A stretch of DNA of 64,000 nucleotides from Micromonospora parva (GTDB lineage: Bacteria; Actinomycetota; Actinomycetes; Mycobacteriales; Micromonosporaceae): positions 372,001 through 436,000 of the forward strand of contig NZ_JNZS01000007.1 in assembly GCF_000718515.1 (NCBI RefSeq). Direction: 5' to 3'. The notes below the pieces were generated by a model. It did no database searches. It was not told where the DNA came from and saw only the letters and a program-made list of their open reading frames with translations. Positions 1 through 9,200 of this stretch are shown in pieces (position 1 is the first letter of the stretch; each line of letters starts with the position of its first letter). The translations under genes and the position numbers were made by a program.

Positions 1-37
1 TGACGGCCACCGTCGTCAACAGCGCCATCGTGGCCAT
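1..37 (-). CDS. Start of a divergent gene, cut by the window edge
   Basis: An ATG on the minus strand at 37 is preceded by a purine-rich GGAAGGA and opens a frame reading MATMALLTTVAV before the window ends. The hydrophobic start would suit a signal peptide or membrane segment of a gene transcribed away from the esterase at 109. Only 12 codons are visible, so no function can be given and even its coding status is uncertain. Confidence 0.3.
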   Translation of the reverse strand, partial: MATMALLTTVAV

Positions 38-108
38 CTCTGTCCTTCCGCGAAGTTAGCCCGACCGCGTCCAGCTGAGCTGGATCCCGTACGGAAAAGG
101 AGGCCCGC

Positions 109-1152
109 GTGACCGCGCCGCCGCACCCGCCGCGTCGTCCACGACGACGATGGCTCCGGATCGTCTCCGGCATCTTTGTCACCGTCGTGGCCGCCGCCAG
201 CCTCGGCGTCGCCGGCCTGCAACTCGGCCTGCCCTGGCAGATGGACGACGGCGACCGCAACCACGTCTACACCGGTGCCGCCGGGTCGCAGCGTTACCAG
301 GTCCACGTTCCGCCCCACCAGGTCGGGACGGCCGGGTTGCCGGTCGTCATGGCGATTCACGGCTGCGCGATGACCGGTTACGGGTGGAACTCCATGAAGT
401 CCACGACGCAGTTCAACCGCCTGGCCGACCGGGAGGGCTTCATCGTCGTCTATCCCACACAACTGATCTCGCGCAACGTGATCGCCTGCTGGAACTCCGG
501 CGACGCCCGGGACCAACAGCGGCACACCGGCGAGCCGGCACTGCTCGCCGGTGTCGCCCGCCAGGTGGTCGAGGAGTACGACGCGGATCCCGCGCGGGTG
601 CACGTCGCCGGGGCCTCGTCGGGCGCGGGGACCGCCGTCATCCTCGCCGCCACCTACCCCGACGTCTTCGCCACGGTGACCTCGGTGGCCGGCGGGGAGT
701 ACGGGCTCAACCAGGTCGACCCGGACGACCCGGGCTCGATGTCGCCGCTGGACACGGCACGTCAGGCCAGGGCCCAGATGGGCGAGCGGGCCCGCCGTGT
801 GCCGATGCTGATCATTCAGGGTGAGCGGGACGAGGTCGTGCCGCCCCTGGTCGCCACCCGCCTCGTCGCCCACTGGACCGCGGTGGGCGACCTCGTGGAC
901 GACGGGCTGCCCAACGGCAGCCTCGACCCGACCGAGAAGACGGTGTCCGTGCCGGCCGCCGAGGGTCGGCACGCGTACACGCACTCGACGATCACGGCGT
1001 CGGACGGCTCTTCGGTCGTCGAGGCGTACCGCGTCCAGGGCATGGGGCACGCGTGGCCGGGACCGGACGGCGACGGCCGCTACACCGATCACGCCGGCCC
1101 CGACGCCAGCGCGATCGTGTGGGAGTTCGCCAAGCGCCACCCGATGCGATGA
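109..1152 (+). CDS. Secreted PHB-depolymerase/feruloyl-esterase-like hydrolase
   Basis: This is a 347-residue alpha/beta hydrolase of the PHB depolymerase/LpqC-like esterase group. An arginine-rich N-terminus is followed by one hydrophobic segment (about residues 17-41), so it is probably exported or membrane-anchored. The nucleophile lies in AGASSGAG (Ser170); an acidic residue in GERDEVVPP and a histidine in MGHAWPG fit the Asp and His of the triad. The oxyanion region is IHGCAMTG. The GTG start at 109 follows a strong AAAAGGAGG at 95-103. The family hydrolyses short-chain esters or polyesters; the substrate cannot be read from sequence. The stop overlaps by four bases (ATGA) the start of a decayed lipase-like frame. 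Confidence 0.85.
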   Translation: MTAPPHPPRRPRRRWLRIVSGIFVTVVAAASLGVAGLQLGLPWQMDDGDRNHVYTGAAGSQRYQVHVPPHQVGTAGLPVVMAIHGCAMTGYGWNSMKSTTQFNRLADREGFIVVYPTQLISRNVIACWNSGDARDQQRHTGEPALLAGVARQVVEEYDADPARVHVAGASSGAGTAVILAATYPDVFATVTSVAGGEYGLNQVDPDDPGSMSPLDTARQARAQMGERARRVPMLIIQGERDEVVPPLVATRLVAHWTAVGDLVDDGLPNGSLDPTEKTVSVPAAEGRHAYTHSTITASDGSSVVEAYRVQGMGHAWPGPDGDGRYTDHAGPDASAIVWEFAKRHPMR

Positions 1153-1541
1153 GCCCGGCCGCCCGGACGGTGCCCCTCGGCACCTTCTGGCCCGGAGCCG
1201 CGCACCCTTTCGCGCCACCGTGCTACGCCGAGCGGGCCGTTCCCGAACTGACCTGCCGCATCACCCACCTCGTCAACTCCGGCAACGCGGTGGTCCTCAC
1301 CGGACACAGCCACGGCTCCGTCCTGCTCGCCGCGACCGTGCCGCAACTGCCGGCACGGGTCACCGACCGGATCGCACTGCTGACCCACGGTTCCCCGCTG
1401 CGCCGGTTGTACGCCCGGCTCTTCCCCGCCTGCATCAGCGACGAGGTCATTCACGAGATCGCCGACCGGGTCGGCTGGCGGTGGGTGAACCTGTGGCGCG
1501 ACAACGACCTCCGCCGACGGGCGCTTGCACACCGAGGTCAG
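1149..1541 (+). pseudogene. Truncated lipase-like fragment (alpha/beta hydrolase core)
   Basis: The frame from ATG 1149 reads like the interior of a longer actinobacterial hydrolase, typically with an N-terminal membrane part and a C-terminal lipase-like domain. It has a conserved-looking GTFWPGAAHPFAPPCY stretch, a nucleophile elbow LTGHSHGS and the closing region LTHGSPLRRLYARLFP and WRWVNLWRDND. The N-terminal part is absent. The frame runs on only as antisense of the LysR gene that ends at 1538, so the C-terminus is lost too. It is best read as a gene remnant. Confidence 0.6.
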
Positions 1542-2425
1542 TCACCTGCTCTCAGGGCATTGAGCACGGCGGTCACCTCGGGGCGCGACGCGGCCGCTCG
1601 CCGGACCCCGGCGGTGATGCGCCGGGTCAGCGGCGGGTTCAGCGGTCGGGTCACCACCCGGTATCGCGGGTCCACCGCCAGCTTCGGCAGCATGGTGATC
1701 GAGCGGCCATTCTCCACGTGCCGCAGCGCCAGCATGTAGTTGTTGAACCGACAGATCACCACGGGCTCGAAGCCGGCCTCCCGGCACAGCCGGGTGGACA
1801 GCTCGGACATGTACGAGCCCGCGACGTCGAACGTCCAGCGCTGCTGCGCGCACGCCTCCAGGTCGACCGATTCGGCGCTGGCCAGCGGATGCTCCGGGGG
1901 CAGCACCAGCACCACCGGGTCGGTGGCGAGCGGCACCAGGTAAATCTCCGGGGAGAGCTCGGCGCCAGCGAAATCGGCGGTCGTGATGATCAGGTCGACG
2001 TCGCCGCGACGCAGCGCCGGCATGCTCTCGTGCGGCTCCAACTCCAGCAACACCACGCTCACGTCCGGGTGTCGGGTCGCAAGACGGGCAAGCGCCGGTT
2101 CGGCGAGGGCTTGCACGGCGCTCTGGAACGCGGCCACGGTGACCGTGCCGGCCGGCTCCTCGGCGAGGTGGCGCAGCTCTGCCTCGGCCGCGTCCATGGC
2201 CGCGAGGATCTCCCGAGCCCGGCCGGCAAGCAACATTCCAGCCGCGGTGAGCCGCACCCGCCGCCCGGTGCGTTCCAGCAACGCGGTGCGGGTCTCCCGT
2301 TCCAGCGTGGCCAGCTGCTGCGACACCGCCGACGGGCTCAGGTTGCCGCGCTGCGCAACGGCCCGAACAGTGCCGAACGTCGCCAGGTCGGCGAGCAGGC
2401 GCAGCCGCCACGGATTCAGCGTCAT
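1538..2425 (-). CDS. dgdR: LysR-family regulator, DgdR-like
   Basis: This is a 295-residue LysR-type transcription regulator. The N-terminal winged helix (about residues 1-65, with GNLSPSAVSQQLATLE as recognition region) is followed by a substrate-binding effector domain from about residue 90. It is divergent from the dialkylglycine decarboxylase gene across an 85-bp gap, which is the known arrangement of dgdR and dgdA in Burkholderia cepacia. By family knowledge it probably represses or activates dgdA in response to dialkylglycines. A TACAGT hexamer lies about 8 nt before the ATG on the minus strand, so the transcript may be leaderless. The specific role is inferred from the neighbour. Confidence 0.85.
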   Translation of the reverse strand: MTLNPWRLRLLADLATFGTVRAVAQRGNLSPSAVSQQLATLERETRTALLERTGRRVRLTAAGMLLAGRAREILAAMDAAEAELRHLAEEPAGTVTVAAFQSAVQALAEPALARLATRHPDVSVVLLELEPHESMPALRRGDVDLIITTADFAGAELSPEIYLVPLATDPVVLVLPPEHPLASAESVDLEACAQQRWTFDVAGSYMSELSTRLCREAGFEPVVICRFNNYMLALRHVENGRSITMLPKLAVDPRYRVVTRPLNPPLTRRITAGVRRAAASRPEVTAVLNALRAGD

Positions 2426-3824
<1,399 letters not shown>

Positions 3825-3984
3825 CACTCCAGCCGGGGCTCGTGACGACGACAACGCGTCGCGCGTGCTGTTCCCGGTCAGGAATAGGCGCTGAGCTGCA
3901 CAGATACGACCGAGCGATGATCGCCTCTTGTCACTGGTTGCCAACCGCAGGCATGGGGTTGGTGGTCGGTGGGGGGAGGCGCGG

Positions 3985-4695
3985 CTAGACGGTCATCGGC
4001 GCGGCCTCCGGTTGCCCGTCGGAGCGTGCCTGGTCGTATGCGTGGCGGCGGACGCCGCGCGTCAGTAGGTAGCCGATCATCCAGAACTCACCGATCGTCG
4101 CGGGTGCGACCAGAACGTCGGCGATGGCCTGTGCGTCAGGGGCGAGGTATCCGATGAATGCGCTCAGCAGGTATCCGATGCCGCCACCGACGAGGATCCA
4201 GCCGAGCGGGCGGGGCATCCAGTTCGAGCGGAGCACGCAGCGTCCCATGGGGATGAGCCAGAGGCCGAAGAACAACGCTCCGACGCCCCACAGGTTGCCG
4301 CTGGTCAGGTAAAGAAGTTGGACGGTGGCCGCCGCGTCGCCGACCGGATCGAGCGCGAGGTCGACAGCCGTGGCGAGCAGTGCCGCGCTGACGAGGACCA
4401 CGACCGCGTTGATGAGACCGAAGGCGGCGATGGCGCTGGCGGCAAGCCGGTCCGCGGTGCGGAACAGTCGATAGAACCATGCGGCGGCGAGGGCCTGGCT
4501 GATGACGATGAGCAGCTCGAAGGCGACTCCGACACGCGCGAGTGATTCGTGCTGGACCAGGTTGGCGAGCGTCGCGTTGGGGTCCTCGGCGCTGAAGAGT
4601 CGCGGCCGGATGAGCAGAAAGCCCAGTGCGCCAGCGAAGGCGAGGGCGAGGTAGAGAAGCCCGGTCACGCGGGCCGTACGGATAAGCGCGGGCAT
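3985..4695 (-). CDS. DUF4386 family integral membrane protein
   Basis: This 236-residue protein has about six hydrophobic helices and matches the DUF4386 pattern: an N-terminal RTARVTGLLYLAL helix, NPxATLANL, a middle segment rich in small residues, NLWGVGALFFGLWLIPMG, and a final helix ending GEFWMIGYLL. The ATG at 4695 follows a good GAAGGAG on the minus strand. An in-frame extension to 5247 crosses the TetR gene and is not credible. It is divergent from a TetR gene and shares its operator region, so TetR probably controls it. The function of DUF4386 proteins is unknown. Confidence 0.8.
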   Translation of the reverse strand: MPALIRTARVTGLLYLALAFAGALGFLLIRPRLFSAEDPNATLANLVQHESLARVGVAFELLIVISQALAAAWFYRLFRTADRLAASAIAAFGLINAVVVLVSAALLATAVDLALDPVGDAAATVQLLYLTSGNLWGVGALFFGLWLIPMGRCVLRSNWMPRPLGWILVGGGIGYLLSAFIGYLAPDAQAIADVLVAPATIGEFWMIGYLLTRGVRRHAYDQARSDGQPEAAPMTV

Positions 4696-4749
4696 GGTGG
4701 CTCCTTCGGGGCCGTACCGCCGTGGTGGTGGTCGCGCTCCGACCACCAA

Positions 4750-4782
4750 CCTTACGACGTAAGGCAACCATACGATGTAAGG
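4750..4782. promoter_or_regulatory. Tandem palindromic TetR-type operator
   Basis: A perfect palindrome CCTTACGACGTAAGG (4750-4764) is followed by a near copy CCATACGATGTAAGG (4768-4782), with centres 18 bp apart. Two 15-bp sites at this spacing between divergent genes are typical of TetR-family autoregulation. The sites lie between the DUF4386 start (4695) and the TetR start. Confidence 0.7.
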
Positions 4783-4806
4783 TGCTGGCAAGAGGTGGTG
4801 GGGCAG

Positions 4807-5499
4807 GTGGCAGCGAAGGCAGTTCGACAACCGCTCAGCCGCGAGCGTGTCCTGGCGGCGGCGGTTGCCCTTGCGGACGCTGAGGGGGTCAAGGCGCTGA
4901 CGATGCGTCGGCTCGCTGCCGATCTCGGTGTCGAGGCCATGTCGCTCTACCACCATCTGCCCGCCAAGGAGGCGCTCCTCGACGGCGTCGTCGAGACCGT
5001 GGTCGCCGAGATCGGTGCGGCGGCGGTTGGTGGCAACGCCACGAACGGTGGGGACGAGGACTGGCGGACGCGGCTGCGCCGGCAGTTCCTCGCGGCGCGT
5101 CAGATCATGCTGCGTCACCCGTGGATGCCCGGGCTGTTGGGCTCGCGTCGCACCATCCCCGTCGGTCTGTACGCCTACTACGACGGGATCGTGGGCACCC
5201 TGCTCGGCGCAGGGTTCTCGCACCGCCTCGCGCATCGGGCGATGCATGCGTTGGGCAGCCTGCCGCTCGGGTTCGCGCAGGAGATCTTCAGCCCGTCGTC
5301 GGCTGGCGGGAGCATGGAGGACGACGTTGCGGAGGCGGACCTGGCCGCGATGGCCGAGGCGCTACCGCACCTGACGGCCATGGTGGCCACCGAGATCCAC
5401 GACGTCACCGACCCCACCCTCGGTTGGTGCGACGGCCAGACCGAGTTCGAGTTCACCCTCGACCTGATCCTGGGCGGGCTGGAACGCCTCCGCGCCTGA
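4807..5499 (+). CDS. TetR-family transcriptional regulator
   Basis: This 230-residue TetR-family repressor has an N-terminal helix-turn-helix at about residues 10-60 (ERVLAAAVALADAEG, TMRRLAADLGVEAMSLYHHL) and an effector-binding C-terminal domain of the tetracycline-repressor-like type. GTG 4807 is preferred because GAGGTGG lies 8 nt upstream; GTG 4798 is possible. The double palindrome just upstream is its likely binding site, giving autoregulation and control of the divergent DUF4386 gene. The ligand is unknown. Confidence 0.85.
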   Translation: MAAKAVRQPLSRERVLAAAVALADAEGVKALTMRRLAADLGVEAMSLYHHLPAKEALLDGVVETVVAEIGAAAVGGNATNGGDEDWRTRLRRQFLAARQIMLRHPWMPGLLGSRRTIPVGLYAYYDGIVGTLLGAGFSHRLAHRAMHALGSLPLGFAQEIFSPSSAGGSMEDDVAEADLAAMAEALPHLTAMVATEIHDVTDPTLGWCDGQTEFEFTLDLILGGLERLRA

Positions 5500-5661
5500 G
5501 CACGAACCGCCGGCGGCCGAGGCGTGGAAGGCGAACCCGCCGCCACGACTTGGCTGCTCGCATGCTGCGGCGGACCGGCGACATCGGCCGGTGGCCCGAT
5601 CAGTAGTCGTTGACGTTAACCGACCCGCGATGCTCGCTGGACCTCATGAAGAACGCCTACG

Positions 5662-7704
5662 CTACTCGACCACCGGTCGCGGTGAAGTCCGATACCGCTG
5701 CGGCGCCTCAGTTCGCCATGACCGCCGGAAATGGTCACGCACATCGTAAGTGTTGGCGAAGTATCGCAAAAGCTCATCGTGACGGAACTGGTAGGCGATT
5801 CCGGCGACGCGAACAAATCCGAGCCCACACATTCGCTGCAGAAATCGAGCAGGGGCGAGCGGTAGCCGGAACGCCGCGGCGACGATCATAGCGACGTAGC
5901 GCCGCCATAGCGCGCAAGCAACCGTCTCGCCGACAACCGCGCAGTAGAGCAATGCCAGCGGGACACCCAACAGCACGCCCCATTGCAGGCTGAAGCCCCA
6001 TGCCAGGATCGGAAACATGACGGCGGCCGATAGTCGCGACACTGTCCGCTCCCGGCGCAGGACGCCCAACGGGCCGACGATTTCGGGTCTGGTGTCCGTC
6101 GCCAGAGTCTGGCCGAAGCCGACTGTCAAACCGATCGCAAGCCAGGCAGTGACGAAACTTATCAATGCTATCCACGGGCCTAGCACCAGCCATGCCGCCA
6201 CCGCAATGACCAGTGCGGTGGCGGTCTGACGCAGCGAGAACCTCAGGTCGGTCAGCCGTGACCAGTCCGGCGTAGCGGCTGGCATCCACGGCTTCGTGCT
6301 TGTTCGTATGAGCATGGCCGACCAGACGGCGGCGCCGAACAGAAGTCCACCACGTGCTATCCAACCACGATCCCACAGAAACATGGCCGCCCAGACGAAC
6401 CCTGGAACAGACAGCAGCACGCACAAGATGAAATCCGTGACCAACGCCGCCCGCCCGGCGACCGGCCAAAGCCGGTGCAGAATAATGTCGCGCGCAGGCA
6501 ACGTGCGCCCTGCCACGACCCTCTGCGAAGACCGATTTAGCTCTAGGTACTTAGCGTAATGCGACAACCACCACAGGTCGAGCACGTTTCGCAGTCGTAT
6601 CGGAAGTGCTGCCCGGACGGTGCCGACGGATTCCACATAGTTCGCTACCAAGGACGCGGCATTGGCAGTCTCTCCCGTCGTGACCAACGTGCGGCCAGGG
6701 TCAGTGCGATGCGTAGCCAGGCGATTCCTGGCCAGTTCCGCGATGAGGCTCAACTGCCAGGGGCTGGCGAGCAGAGCTCCGCGGCCTTCATCCTGCAGTG
6801 ACGTCGCCAGGTCGAGCGCCTGAGCGAAAACGTCCGCGCCGCCAATGGACCGGGACAGATACCTTGTCGCCTCGGCATAGCCGACGGGTCGGATGGTGTA
6901 CACCTGCAGGGTGTAATGGTCGCGCAGATTCTGATCGAGGGCACTCCAAGTGGCTCGCCGGCAGGTGGCCAGAAAGCGGGCCGGCTCCTCGCGCAACCGC
7001 CACTCGGCGAGTTGGCGCAGCAGTCGCTCGGCAGGCTCAACGGTCGTCTCATCGATGCACAGCTCGTCAATGCCGTCGAGCACCGGGAAGATTCGGCCCG
7101 ACTCGATGAGGTCTTGGGCTGAGCCACGGGATACGTTGAACTCGGTCGCAATGAACTTTGGAAGCCAGGCGTCGATCTCTTCGCCATCAATCCAGCGGCC
7201 AGCCGGGACTACCAGCGGCACGACCGCAGGATCCTGTTTCAGGATCTCCAGGGCAACCTGCAGCGCGGTGTACGACTTCCCGCGACCGGGATGGCCCAGA
7301 AGCACAGCACGCTGAGGTCCGCGTAGTGCCGCCTGCGCAAGCGCCTCCAGCTGCACATCCGATGACTCACCGGCGCTCCGGTAACTCAGTGCGATGTGTT
7401 CCGATGTACGTCGAAGCTGCCGGAGCCGGGCACTGAGTTCACGGAGGAGCTCCGATCTGAGCTGCTCGATCACGGCGGCTGGCTTATCCCGACGCACCAA
7501 GCCAATCAACTGCTGCACCAGAAAGGCGAGGAGGCTGACGGCGCCCAGAATTGTGCCAAGGTATCCAGCTTTGTTGCTCAACGTCTTGTCGGCCATGTAG
7601 GCAGGCACGAACGTCGCAGTCGTCACCACGACAATAGCGCTCAGCAGCGTGACCAGGGCACCAGCTGTCCAGCGCAAAACCCGACGCCGGCTACCCGGTC
7701 TCAT
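5662..7704 (-). CDS. Membrane-anchored NACHT-type STAND NTPase
   Basis: This protein has 680 residues from ATG 7704. Two N-terminal membrane helices (about 14-36 and 48-70) are followed by a charged linker, then a NACHT-like P-loop domain with Walker A GHPGRGKS (137-144) and Walker B RIFPVLDGIDEL (about 204-215). A helical region leads to several C-terminal hydrophobic segments (from about residue 440) and an amphipathic tail with FRHDELLRYF. NACHT NTPases are STAND signal switches, and many bacterial members defend against phage or mediate programmed responses. No separate effector domain is seen; the membrane helices themselves could be the output. The gene stands alone, so its role is inferred from family only. 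Confidence 0.75.
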   Translation of the reverse strand: MRPGSRRRVLRWTAGALVTLLSAIVVVTTATFVPAYMADKTLSNKAGYLGTILGAVSLLAFLVQQLIGLVRRDKPAAVIEQLRSELLRELSARLRQLRRTSEHIALSYRSAGESSDVQLEALAQAALRGPQRAVLLGHPGRGKSYTALQVALEILKQDPAVVPLVVPAGRWIDGEEIDAWLPKFIATEFNVSRGSAQDLIESGRIFPVLDGIDELCIDETTVEPAERLLRQLAEWRLREEPARFLATCRRATWSALDQNLRDHYTLQVYTIRPVGYAEATRYLSRSIGGADVFAQALDLATSLQDEGRGALLASPWQLSLIAELARNRLATHRTDPGRTLVTTGETANAASLVANYVESVGTVRAALPIRLRNVLDLWWLSHYAKYLELNRSSQRVVAGRTLPARDIILHRLWPVAGRAALVTDFILCVLLSVPGFVWAAMFLWDRGWIARGGLLFGAAVWSAMLIRTSTKPWMPAATPDWSRLTDLRFSLRQTATALVIAVAAWLVLGPWIALISFVTAWLAIGLTVGFGQTLATDTRPEIVGPLGVLRRERTVSRLSAAVMFPILAWGFSLQWGVLLGVPLALLYCAVVGETVACALWRRYVAMIVAAAFRLPLAPARFLQRMCGLGFVRVAGIAYQFRHDELLRYFANTYDVRDHFRRSWRTEAPQRYRTSPRPVVE

Positions 7705-8365
7705 CGACGTGCTCCTTCTGCTGGCCAGGACGGTGTGACCACAGCCAAGCGCATCAGAACAGCGACTTTGGTCGAGCAAAGCTCGCGTTGCTGGTCCTGA
7801 TTAGAACGCGGAACAGACGTGGTCCGGTCACGACCGCTGCGAGACTCCCACCAGTCACGTCTTGACGGCGCAGAGGCGCTCCGACGCCGCAGCAGTCCCA
7901 GCCAAGCCCTCCGCCGCAACAGGCGAGATCGCCAAAGCCGCCACAGGCGAAAGCCGCCAATTCGCCTCGCCAGCCCAGTCCCAACCACCAGCACAGGCTA
8001 CCGATAGCGATCAACCGACTACAGAGCCGAACGTCCACATCAGACATCCCTTCGTAGTCAGATACCGGGCCGATTCAGGGCGTCATCAAGGGCGACTACG
8101 GGCAGTTCCGTGGGATGAGCCGGTACGGGGTGGCGACGAGACCGACCGAGCGTTATCTGCGACAGAACAGTGCACTGGATCATGCGGTCGATCCTTCGTG
8201 TCGCGTGCTCGGTGAGCCGCTGTGCGACGATCGGTCCGTGGTCCGCCGGGAGAGCTCGCGAGAAGGCACCTTCGAGTGCCGGCTCTGTCGACTTCGATTC
8301 GGTCCCATCCGTCATGCCAATGCTGTCAGTGGCGCTACTGGCGGCCTGGACCGGAAGAAGGCGAC
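7705..8365. other. Gap with no convincing gene
   Basis: About 660 bp separate the NACHT gene from the VOC gene. An 85-codon minus-strand frame (8058-8315, starting MTDGTESKSTEPAL) has no recognised family, and other frames are low-complexity Ala/Arg/Gln-rich. I see no RNA gene or clear repeat; the stretch may be decayed coding sequence plus promoters. Confidence 0.35.
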
Positions 8366-8743
8366 ATGTCCGACAACCTGCGGCTCAGCGCAGTCACTCT
8401 GGACAGTTCGGATGCCATCCGCTTGGCGAAGTTCTACGCCGACATCACCGGCGGGACGATGACGCAGATCGGCGATGAGTGGGCATGCGTGCAGAGCCCG
8501 GCCGGGCGGCTCAATTTCCAGACCGTGCCTGGATACACGCCTCCAACCTGGCCCGACCCCACCGCGTCGATCATGATGCACCTCGACTTCATGGTCGAGG
8601 ACCGAGACGCCGCCGAGGCGCGCGTGCTCGCCGCTGGCGCAACGAAATACGACTTCCAGCCCAATAGCGAACAATGCTTCGTCTACGCTGACCCGGCCGG
8701 CCACCCCTTCTGCCTGACCACCTGGGAAGCCCCGATGGTCTGA
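8366..8743 (+). CDS. VOC (glyoxalase/bleomycin-resistance fold) protein
   Basis: A single-domain vicinal-oxygen-chelate protein of 125 residues. It has the paired beta-alpha-beta-beta-beta layout: the first half covers LDSSDAIRLAKFYADITGG, and the second covers MHLDFMVEDRDAAEARVLAAGAT, ending in FVYADPAGHPFCLTTWE. The start is ATG 8366, with GGAAGAAGG upstream at 8352-8360. Members are metal-dependent lyases or dioxygenases, or sequester drugs; no specific substrate can be given. It is monocistronic by position. Confidence 0.8.
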   Translation: MSDNLRLSAVTLDSSDAIRLAKFYADITGGTMTQIGDEWACVQSPAGRLNFQTVPGYTPPTWPDPTASIMMHLDFMVEDRDAAEARVLAAGATKYDFQPNSEQCFVYADPAGHPFCLTTWEAPMV

Positions 8744-9017
8744 CAAGAACCCTGCGCGCCGCGATTGCCGCAGTGTTGTCGACATCCGCACATCGACAGG
8801 TCCAAACACCCAACCGCGCGTCACTGGTTGGCCACCCGTTAGGCAGGTGCAGCACGCAGCGGTCGAGGCGGATGGTGACACGCCGGCCGGCGAGGTGGTA
8901 GCGCCGGCCAGACAATCCACGTTCGGCATCGGCCACGCCGCCGGGTTCCGTGGCAGCGTCTCGGGTCGTTCATGCTTGCCGCTAGGTTCTGGTTCTCAGA
9001 CCAGGGCGGGTGATGAC

Positions 9018-9130
9018 GTGAGCGACGTGCAAACCGTCTATCGTGCGTGCTGCGCGACGAGATTGCCCCCGCTCTACGCGTCCTCGGCTTCAAGGGATCG
9101 GGCTCGCGGTACAGCCTGCCGGACCCGGGG
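9018..9130 (+). pseudogene. Frameshifted N-terminal remnant of a DUF4304-like gene
   Basis: From GTG 9018 the frame reads MSDVQTVYRA. After one base of frameshift, near 9047, it continues LRDEIAPALRVLGFKGSGSRYSLPDP, a pattern like the start of DUF4304 proteins (an acidic pair, then LGFKxSG). No further homologous sequence follows before the NRPS gene end at 9201. The remaining bases from 8744 to 9200 show no other gene. Confidence 0.45.
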
Positions 9131-9200
9131 TTGCCGGCAGCACCGGCGCGAGGAGCTCGAGTCCCTCGGACCTGTTGCGGATTCCTCCGCTCCCGACGCC

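Noticed and set aside
16..1218. A 400-codon minus-strand frame opposite the esterase
   Set aside because: Arg/Gly/His-rich composition and perfect overlap with a gene that has a good ribosome site and catalytic motifs.
4549..4806. N-terminal extension of the TetR protein
   Set aside because: It would run through the DUF4386 start and the operator; helix-turn-helix similarity begins only after 4807.
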